Source of the DNA: an uncultured Eubacterium sp.
GTDB taxonomy: Bacteria > Bacillota > Clostridia > Lachnospirales > Lachnospiraceae
NCBI GenBank assembly: GCA_900548465.1
Contig: URKY01000031.1
Location: forward strand, 1-30,399
DNA: 30,399 nt
Direction: 5' to 3'
A model generated the notes under the pieces. That model had not been told where the DNA came from. It worked only from the letters and a program-made list of their open reading frames with translations, and made no database searches. Within the stretch, counting starts at the first letter, position 1, and each line of letters begins with the position of its first letter. This document shows positions 25,531 to 30,399 of the stretch, piece after piece. Made by a program: the position numbers and the translations under genes.

Positions 25531-25727
25531 AATCCTCAAAAAAATAATGGAACCATTCATAAAATAATGTCGTATTTCTATCTTTGCTACGCCGCATATT
25601 AACAATTGCTCTCGCAAACTCAGCCGCTATGCGGCTTCAGACAATGCTCCGCAATTGTAGCTATGCTCGCAAAGATAACGAAATACTTCCAATTATTTTA
25701 TGAATGGTTCCATTGTTTTTTGAGGAT
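25531..25727. repeat. 197-bp palindromic element (possible MITE or long hairpin)
   Basis: The left arm, from AATCCTCAAAAAA through GGAACCATTCATAAAATAAT to ATCTTTGC (25531-25587), is almost an exact inverted copy of the right arm GCAAAGAT through ATTATTTTATGAATGGTTCC to TTTTGAGGATT (25669-25727). Only a few small mismatches or indels occur over about 57 bases. The centre contains nested pairs: ACAATTGC (25602-25609) with GCAATTGT (25651-25658), and GCCGC-TAT-GCGGC (25623-25635). The element begins at the base after the beta-helix stop codon. Its GC-richer core differs from the flanks. It may be a non-autonomous mobile element or chromosomal palindromic repeat, and as RNA would end or stabilise the upstream transcript. 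No clear target-site duplication is visible. Confidence 0.8.
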
Positions 25728-25823
25728 TTTCCATTCGTTTACATTATTTTTATTTAGCTATAAAAGATAAAAAGTGTTATACTGTGGAAAGATAAAATTT
25801 TGGATTGGTAGAGAGGTTTTAAT

Positions 25824-26444
25824 ATGAGTGATATAAAGAAGAGAATGCATAGTGGAGAATTGTATCTTTCGGGGGATGAGGAGTTAATGAAGGAACAGAT
25901 GAAATATCAGGATATGCTATGTGACTATAATATGACAAAACCCTCAGAAAGTGAAAAAAGAACTGCCATGTTGCAGGAAATGTTAGGAGATTGCGGAGAG
26001 GATGTATATATAGAGGCACCTTTCTATGCTAATTGGGGAGGACATCATTGTCATTTTGGAAAGATGGTTTACGCAAATTATAATCTGACATGTGTTGATG
26101 ATACACATATTTATATTGGCGATTATACGATGATTGGTCCTAATGTTACAATTGCAACAGCAGGACATCCTATATTACCTGAATTACGAGAAAAACTGTA
26201 TCAGTATAATATGTCTGTAAAAATCGGAAGAAATTGCTGGATAGGTGCAGGGGTAACTATTGTACCGGGAGTAACTATAGGAGACAATACTGTGATTGGT
26301 GCAGGAAGTATTGTAACCAAAGATATCCCGGCAAATGTTGTGGCTGTAGGTAATCCATGCAAAGTTATGCGCCAAATCAATGAACATGATAAGGAGTATT
26401 ACTTTAAAAACAGAAAAATAGATATATCTTTAGACAATGTTTAA
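25824..26444 (+). CDS. Maltose/galactoside O-acetyltransferase-type hexapeptide protein
   Basis: This is a 206-residue acetyl-CoA-dependent O-acetyltransferase of the LacA/Maa/NodL family, cytosolic and expected to be trimeric. The N-terminal Mac domain (KKRMHSGELYLSGDEELM) is followed by left-handed beta-helix hexapeptide repeats (IYIGDYTMIGPNVTI, VKIGRNCWIGAGVTI, VPGVTIGDNTVIGAGSIV). The catalytic His is in TAGHP at residue 115, and the C-terminal NPCKVMR is typical. AGAGAGG precedes the ATG. The last 15 bases overlap the end of the opposing HAD gene. The acceptor sugar cannot be told: maltose, galactosides or other sugars are all known in the family. Confidence 0.9.
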   Translation: MSDIKKRMHSGELYLSGDEELMKEQMKYQDMLCDYNMTKPSESEKRTAMLQEMLGDCGEDVYIEAPFYANWGGHHCHFGKMVYANYNLTCVDDTHIYIGDYTMIGPNVTIATAGHPILPELREKLYQYNMSVKIGRNCWIGAGVTIVPGVTIGDNTVIGAGSIVTKDIPANVVAVGNPCKVMRQINEHDKEYYFKNRKIDISLDNV

Positions 26445-27065
26445 AAGGTCGCTGAATTGGTTAATTATATAGGCACATTCATTAATATTGTCTATGTTTC
26501 CAAAACCATATTCTGCATATATAAAATCAATTCCGGCAGTTTTTGCAGCGGTGAAATCTCCCATGGTATCACCTACATAAGCTGCCGTTTTTATATTATT
26601 CCGTTCAACTACAAGTTTGATATTTTCTCCCTTTGGAACCTGATTGTCTCCCCAGTTCTGGAAATCCACAAAATATTTATCTAATTTATGGGCGGCGAGA
26701 AAAGCCTGAATATACCCGGCCTGACCATTACTTACAATACAGAGTTTATGGTTTTTGGAAAGGGCAGCAAGAGTTTCTTCAACCATGCGATATAATGTGC
26801 CACCGTTTTTTTCTAAATATTCATTCTCAACAACACAGCATCTGTCAAGGACTTCTAACTGCTTATCTTTCATAAGGGATGGAAAGAGTTTTGCAGCAAT
26901 TTCATCCATTGGAAGTCCCATAACACTTTGAAGCTGTTTTAGACTTATTTCTGTTCCCTTTAATTCATCAAAGTCCTGAATGGCAATGTTCCATGATTTT
27001 CGTATATTTTCAGTGGCATCCCAAAGAGTGCCATCTAAATCAAATAATAAACCGCTATATTTCAT
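26430..27065 (-). CDS. HAD-superfamily phosphatase, phosphoglycolate-phosphatase-like
   Basis: This is a 211-residue class I haloacid-dehalogenase-type phosphatase. Motif I is FDLDGT (Asp9, Asp11), motif II VSNG (Ser112), motif III contains Lys145 in VPKGENI, and motif IV is GDTMGD (165-170). The cap domain lies between motifs I and II. The start has AGGAGA seven bases upstream and lies nine bases after the stop of the glycerol-1-phosphate dehydrogenase gene, so both are one operon. The physiological substrate is not evident. The context suggests a small phosphorylated polyol or related metabolite. The 3' end overlaps the convergent acetyltransferase gene by 15 bases, without a terminator between them. 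Confidence 0.88.
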   Translation of the reverse strand: MKYSGLLFDLDGTLWDATENIRKSWNIAIQDFDELKGTEISLKQLQSVMGLPMDEIAAKLFPSLMKDKQLEVLDRCCVVENEYLEKNGGTLYRMVEETLAALSKNHKLCIVSNGQAGYIQAFLAAHKLDKYFVDFQNWGDNQVPKGENIKLVVERNNIKTAAYVGDTMGDFTAAKTAGIDFIYAEYGFGNIDNINECAYIINQFSDLLNIV

Positions 27066-27074
27066 ATAAATCTC

Positions 27075-28133
27075 CTATCTGTCAAAAACACGACTTAAAA
27101 CTTCATCTTCACGAAGAAATTGTTTAGCCAATGTGCGGTACTGTTCTTCGTGAAGGTAAGTGTGCCTGTGAGGCTTTATTTCAGGTGCCATATCAATGGC
27201 TTTTTCATAATCTTCTCTATTCAAGTTAAGAGTGCTTACATAATCCCAGAAACCGGTCTTTTCAAAAATAGCATTTACGCGGATGTATCTATGATCTTGG
27301 ACACGACTCATAAGGTAAGTTGCAATTCCAACCTGAATACCATGTAGCTGAGGATGGGCAAGCATTTTATCCAAGGCGTGGGATATCAAATGCTCACTGC
27401 CGCTGGTAGGCGTGCTGCCACCGGCAATTTCATTGGCAATACCGCTCATTGCAAGGGAATCAACCAGCTCTCTTAAAAACAAGTCGTCATGAATTGTCTC
27501 AAAGGGTGTGCGGACAAAACTGTTAACGGCTTTCTTTGCAATCATAACGGCAAAGTCGTTCATCTCCGAATATCCACGTTCAGATTCAAAATTCCAGTCA
27601 TAGAGGGCTGTGATTTTTGATACCATATCTCCGATTCCTGAATAAATAAATTTTTCAGGGGCACTTTTTAGTATTTCAGTATCTGCCACAATGCCGTAAG
27701 CCATTCTTGCAGGAACGGAAGTACGTCTTCCGTTTACCGTAAGGGAAGCACTGGCACTTGAAAAACCGTCACTGGAAGCAGAGGTCGGTATGCTTATAAA
27801 AGGAAGCTTTCTGAGATATGCGGCATATTTTGCCGTGTCAATAACCTTTCCACCACCTATACCTACAATTACCTGTGCTTTTGGTTCAATGCTAAAAGCC
27901 AGATTAATAATATCTTCTATTTTGGTTGTATCAAGTTCCATATAATCAAGAATTGTTATGCCGTCTTTTTGCAGTGATTCAATAATGTCATTTCCAAAAA
28001 GACTAATCAGTCCGTTTCCAAAATAAATTACAGCATTTTTGAAACCACTGTTTTTTAAATAAGATCCAAGGTTTGGCAAAGTATTTTTTCCAACCTTCAG
28101 AATAGTGGGAATTGCAATATAACTTCCAGCCAT
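27075..28133 (-). CDS. sn-Glycerol-1-phosphate dehydrogenase-like protein
   Basis: This is a 352-residue NAD(P)-dependent dehydrogenase of the EgsA/AraM branch of the iron-type alcohol dehydrogenase superfamily, which interconverts dihydroxyacetone phosphate and sn-glycerol-1-phosphate. The nucleotide-binding loop is GIGGGKVIDTAK (91-102), followed by SIPTSASSDGFSSASASL. The expected metal ligands are Asp169 (SGIGDMVSK), His248 (SGSEHLISH) and His264 (PQLHGIQ). The ARMAYGIVADTEILKSAPEK segment and the length match the archaeal-type enzyme. A full AAGGAGG site sits before the start. The HAD phosphatase gene follows nine bases later, echoing the araL-araM pairing of Bacillus subtilis. A related polyol-phosphate dehydrogenase is the main alternative. 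Confidence 0.85.
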   Translation of the reverse strand: MAGSYIAIPTILKVGKNTLPNLGSYLKNSGFKNAVIYFGNGLISLFGNDIIESLQKDGITILDYMELDTTKIEDIINLAFSIEPKAQVIVGIGGGKVIDTAKYAAYLRKLPFISIPTSASSDGFSSASASLTVNGRRTSVPARMAYGIVADTEILKSAPEKFIYSGIGDMVSKITALYDWNFESERGYSEMNDFAVMIAKKAVNSFVRTPFETIHDDLFLRELVDSLAMSGIANEIAGGSTPTSGSEHLISHALDKMLAHPQLHGIQVGIATYLMSRVQDHRYIRVNAIFEKTGFWDYVSTLNLNREDYEKAIDMAPEIKPHRHTYLHEEQYRTLAKQFLREDEVLSRVFDR

Positions 28134-28183
28134 AGTATGCCTCCTTATGTTTTATTTTTTATATTATGTCGTAATTATAGCAA

Positions 28184-28192
28184 ATTATAACA
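28184..28192 (-). promoter_or_regulatory. Extended -10 promoter of the dehydrogenase-phosphatase operon
   Basis: On the minus strand TGTTATAAT is a perfect extended -10 box, about 50 bases upstream of the dehydrogenase start codon. No strong -35 box is visible. The box sits just where the sigma-factor remnant begins on the other strand. Confidence 0.45.
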
Positions 28193-28362
28193 TGGGTTTC
28201 TATAGAGGAAGACGGGAAGTTCTTACATTACAGTATTTTGGAAATTTCAAACAAAAAGAAATAGCAAAGCTTCTCAAAATAACACCGGAAAATGTACGGA
28301 TACTTTCACACAGGGGAAAGATTGAATTAAAGAAATATATGGAGGATTGTCATGAAGTATAG
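28192..28362 (+). pseudogene. ECF sigma factor remnant (region 4 only)
   Basis: Only the C-terminal DNA-binding part of a sigma-70-family ECF factor remains. The sequence RREVLTLQYFGNFKQKEIAK, then LLKITPENVRILSHRGKIELKK, is a clear region 4.2 helix-turn-helix. Region 2, which binds core polymerase and melts the -10 box, is missing because the sequence upstream changes abruptly into the AT-rich promoter zone of the divergent dehydrogenase operon. The ATG at 28192 has no ribosome binding site. The 3' end still overlaps the anti-sigma gene by 11 bases, the usual coupled arrangement. The truncated product could not act as a sigma factor on its own. Confidence 0.7.
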
Positions 28363-29569
28363 CGAATTAATAGAATTGTATAAAACAGGAAAATTAAGTG
28401 AAGAAGAAAAGAAAAAGGTTGAATATGACATTGAAAGACAGAATGCAATAAGCGAGTATTTGTTTGAAAATGATGAAATGTTGGATTTAGAAGATAACGA
28501 CATATTAGATAATGTTGAAGAGAAAAAGCAGGATGACGGGGAAGATGTATTTCTTAAGTCAGTCAGAAAATCCATTAGAAGAACATTTATAAAGTACGGA
28601 ATTATAACGGGAACAATCGTTATTATCATTACTTGTTTTGTGATTTTTGCACTGCCTAAAATCGAGGATAAATTTTATTACAATCCGGGTGAGAAGGTTG
28701 GAAGTTCCAAAGACATAGACAATAACAGATTGTCCCTTGATATGGAAGTATATTCAGAGATGTTTCTGCCTGAAAAATACCGTGACAGTGCCACAGTTGT
28801 CAGCAATGGCAATGGGAAATATGACGTGGTGATTAATCAGACCTCCAGTTACAATGGAAAGTATAATCATGTTGCAGGAACAATAAATAAAAACAAAATG
28901 GTACTGTATGATGCCAATCTTTTAGAGTTTCCTACAGGTAATGCATTTAATCCATCAGGAAAAATAGTTAATGATTTTTATGAGGGTATAGGAGCAGCAG
29001 GAAGAAAAAAAGAGGCTTTTGCTGAACTAAAAAAGCTGAATAAAGAAGAAATGTATAATGCATATTTTACATTAGATAAAGTTATGACATATCAGGAGTT
29101 TCTGAATTGGACAAGAAAGAATGACTCTCTACCTGTATGGTGTGCTTTATGTGTGACTAATGAACATTCAGGTGACGAGGCAAAGTACATGACACTTGAC
29201 CGCACCATAGGGTTCAGATATGGAGGCTGCTCTTGTGGAAGGTCAGATTTTGACAAAAACAAATATCCATTGTTAACACAGTTTTCTTTAGTAGAGGAAA
29301 GCGACAGTAAGTCGGAGGATTATTACAGTGAAACTGATGTGAAAACTCATATTTTAAGTATGCTTAAGTTCATGAAAGACGAATCAGAGTTTGTCAAAAT
29401 GGTAGAGGGAGAAGATGATTTATCCTCAGATATAAACAGATTATCAGAAGACATAAAGAAAAACGGAATACACATATACGGTTTCTTTACAGTGGATGAT
29501 AAAGAAGAATTACTGAGACTAAGTAAGTTGGACGGAATCGATTATGTCTATACAACACCTATTGAATAG
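28352..29569 (+). CDS. Anti-sigma factor, Sigma_reg_N/Sigma_reg_C type
   Basis: This is a 405-residue single-pass membrane protein. Residues 1-75 form a charged, helical cytoplasmic segment (YSELIELYKTGKLSEEEKKK) of the type that binds ECF sigma factors. Residues 82-103 are the transmembrane helix, and the rest is extracytoplasmic, resembling the sigma-regulator C-terminal sensor domain. That part includes MEVYSEMFLP and the Cys-rich WCALCVTNE and GGCSCGRS stretches (four Cys in total) and ends GIDYVYTTPIE. A GGAGG site inside the sigma remnant lies eight bases before the ATG. The gene is complete although its partner sigma gene is not, so it may be a leftover, or it may now regulate another sigma factor. 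Confidence 0.78.
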   Translation: MKYSELIELYKTGKLSEEEKKKVEYDIERQNAISEYLFENDEMLDLEDNDILDNVEEKKQDDGEDVFLKSVRKSIRRTFIKYGIITGTIVIIITCFVIFALPKIEDKFYYNPGEKVGSSKDIDNNRLSLDMEVYSEMFLPEKYRDSATVVSNGNGKYDVVINQTSSYNGKYNHVAGTINKNKMVLYDANLLEFPTGNAFNPSGKIVNDFYEGIGAAGRKKEAFAELKKLNKEEMYNAYFTLDKVMTYQEFLNWTRKNDSLPVWCALCVTNEHSGDEAKYMTLDRTIGFRYGGCSCGRSDFDKNKYPLLTQFSLVEESDSKSEDYYSETDVKTHILSMLKFMKDESEFVKMVEGEDDLSSDINRLSEDIKKNGIHIYGFFTVDDKEELLRLSKLDGIDYVYTTPIE

Positions 29570-29577
29570 GGTATAAT
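29549..29577 (+). promoter_or_regulatory. Possible promoter of the former Nudix gene
   Basis: TATACA (29549-29554) and TATAAT (29572-29577) are 17 bases apart, 35 bases before the Nudix remnant's ATG at 29612. The boxes overlap the end of the anti-sigma gene. Confidence 0.4.
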
Positions 29578-29611
29578 TTTTACAATTAGATTGTGAAAAG
29601 AGGAACGATAT

Positions 29612-29885
29612 ATGGACAAAAAAGAAAAGTGGCTGGAGTGGGCGATGGAAATTCAAAGCATAGCTCAGGCAGGACTAACATATTAAACCAACCAAGTTAA
29701 TTGCCGTACAGGATAGAAATAAGCACAATACTCCGGTGTATGCCTATGGAGTTGTCAAAATATTTGTAATGTGTACATTAATTGGTGGCAGTTTCGTTGA
29801 AAATATTGAGACTACAGAAACTAAATATTTTGCAAGAAATGAAATTCCTGAAAATCTTGCTAATGAAAAGGTAACAAGAGAACAG
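29612..29885 (+). pseudogene. Nudix hydrolase remnant with internal deletion
   Basis: With AGAGGA before it, the ATG at 29612 opens MDKKEKWLEWAMEIQSIAQA-GLTY, the characteristic start of clostridial Nudix hydrolases with an N-terminal accessory domain. A stop follows at 29684-29686. In another frame from about 29682 the sequence resumes as KLIAVQDRNKH-NTPVYAYGVVKIFV and IETTETKYFARNEIPENL, the C-terminal part of the same enzyme. The intervening region, including the catalytic Nudix box, is deleted. The gene is therefore dead as a hydrolase. The second part runs on without a stop into acetyltransferase-like sequence. Confidence 0.7.
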
Positions 29886-30107
29886 AATATAATTAATCTC
29901 AATGCATGTATCGCTTATACGGAAACGGAGGACGAACATTTAACAAATGACAGTGTAAATTATCATGAACACCTAGGATACAGCCTCGTGGGAACTTTCC
30001 ATAAATGCGGTTATAAATTCGGGAAGTGGTATGACATGGTGTGGATGGAAAAAATGTTGGGAGAACATCCGGACAAGCCATTAGCAGTAGTTGGTTTTCC
30101 GAAAATA
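29886..30107 (+). pseudogene. GNAT acetyltransferase C-terminal remnant fused to Nudix remnant
   Basis: In the same open frame as the Nudix tail (29736-30194 from a GTG), the sequence NIINLNACIAYTETEDEHLT, then NYHEHLGYSLVGTFHKCGYK and GKWYDMVWMEKMLGEHP, is the C-terminal half of a phosphinothricin-acetyltransferase-like GNAT protein. The N-terminal half with the acetyl-CoA pyrophosphate loop is missing. The codons after about 30107 encode no recognisable domain (STHLLLLQRSF) and reflect another junction. I read this as deletion-driven fusion of two decayed genes. A translated chimera is possible but unlikely to be catalytic. Confidence 0.65.
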
Positions 30108-30279
30108 AAAAAATTTAAGAGTTCACAAAATCTTCACAAAAAAATTAGCACTCACCTCTTGTTATTACAGCGTAGCTTTTGTCTTAGTTCATAGAGTGCC
30201 GTAAAGTGCTTATTTACAGGCTTTTTACGGGTTTTATGAATTTATCACATTTCATCAAAAATCGTCAATATACAAAAAT

Positions 30280-30302
30280 TTGGTGTCAAAATTGGTGTCA
30301 AA
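30280..30302. repeat. Short direct repeat TTGGTGTCAAA
   Basis: TTGGTGTCAAA occurs at 30280-30290 and again at 30292-30302. On the minus strand it reads FDTNFDT within a short open stretch of 26 codons ending at TGA (THQNLKSRLFDTNFDTKF). This could be the end of a tyrosine recombinase gene, or an element end, but the frame is closed upstream by a stop. The 205 bases after 30194 hold no intact gene. Confidence 0.35.
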
Positions 30303-30367
30303 TAACCTTGATTTGAGATTTTGATGAGTAACACATCAGTAAAAAAATTGAATATTTTATAGACTAT

Positions 30368-30394
30368 GGAACGCCTAAAATGACGTTCCTTTTC
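30368..30394 (+). terminator. Terminator-like hairpin at the window edge
   Basis: GGAACG (30368-30373) pairs with CGTTCC (30384-30389) around a ten-base loop and is followed by TTTTCTATTT. It looks like a Rho-independent terminator. A weaker hairpin, CCGTAAA (30199-30205) with TTTACGG (30224-30230), followed by GTTTT, lies upstream. Confidence 0.6.
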
Positions 30395-30399
30395 TATTT

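Noticed and set aside
30145..30153. TTAGCACTC, a half of the CIRCE heat-shock operator
   Set aside because: The second half GAGTGCTAA is absent nine bases later, and there is no chaperone gene nearby.

Overview
The window is AT-rich DNA from a low-GC Firmicute, most likely a gut or rumen clostridium of the family Lachnospiraceae. The grounds are the A/T-biased codon use, strong GGAGG-type ribosome binding sites, the maltodextrin ABC cluster with a YesL-type (DUF624) protein, and secreted proteins carrying lysine-rich fibronectin-III-like tails. The species was inferred from these traits only and no search was run. No rRNA, tRNA, CRISPR array or complete insertion sequence was seen.

Left part (1-4200). 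The end of a methionyl-tRNA synthetase gene is followed by a terminator. Next come a small DUF2007-like membrane protein, a decayed secreted-protein gene, and on the minus strand a large sortase-anchored surface protein with a Thr/Pro repeat stalk.

Centre left (4200-16500). This is a coherent starch/maltodextrin utilisation region. An alpha-glucosidase (GH13) and an AraC regulator lie on the minus strand, divergent from a maltodextrin phosphorylase (GT35). Then follows a likely operon: lipoprotein binding protein, two permeases, 4-alpha-glucanotransferase (GH77), LacI-family regulator and YesL-like membrane protein. Two CG-centred operators sit in front of the binding-protein gene. The transporter imports maltodextrins, MalQ disproportionates them, the phosphorylase releases glucose-1-phosphate, and the glucosidase trims short oligomers. 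No ABC ATPase is encoded here, so a shared MsmK-type ATPase elsewhere is expected.

Centre right (16500-25530). After a small IS256-like transposase remnant come a CLC-family anion transporter with an altered selectivity motif, a membrane-integrated LuxR-type regulator and a sodium:alanine-type symporter. They are followed by two co-oriented secreted proteins, a beta-rich carbohydrate-binding-like protein and a right-handed beta-helix protein. Both end in a Thr-rich linker plus a very basic Fn3-like module.

Right part (25531-30399). A roughly 197-bp near-perfect palindromic element starts directly at the beta-helix stop codon. A LacA/Maa-type acetyltransferase converges on, and overlaps, a two-gene minus-strand unit made of a glycerol-1-phosphate dehydrogenase and a HAD phosphatase. 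The end of the window is genomically worn: an ECF sigma gene reduced to its region 4 in front of an intact anti-sigma gene, then a Nudix hydrolase remnant fused to an acetyltransferase remnant.

The items most worth following are the palindromic element, the membrane-bound LuxR regulator with its transporter neighbours, the paired cationic-tail secreted proteins, the G1P dehydrogenase/phosphatase pair, and the truncated sigma/anti-sigma and Nudix/GNAT scars.
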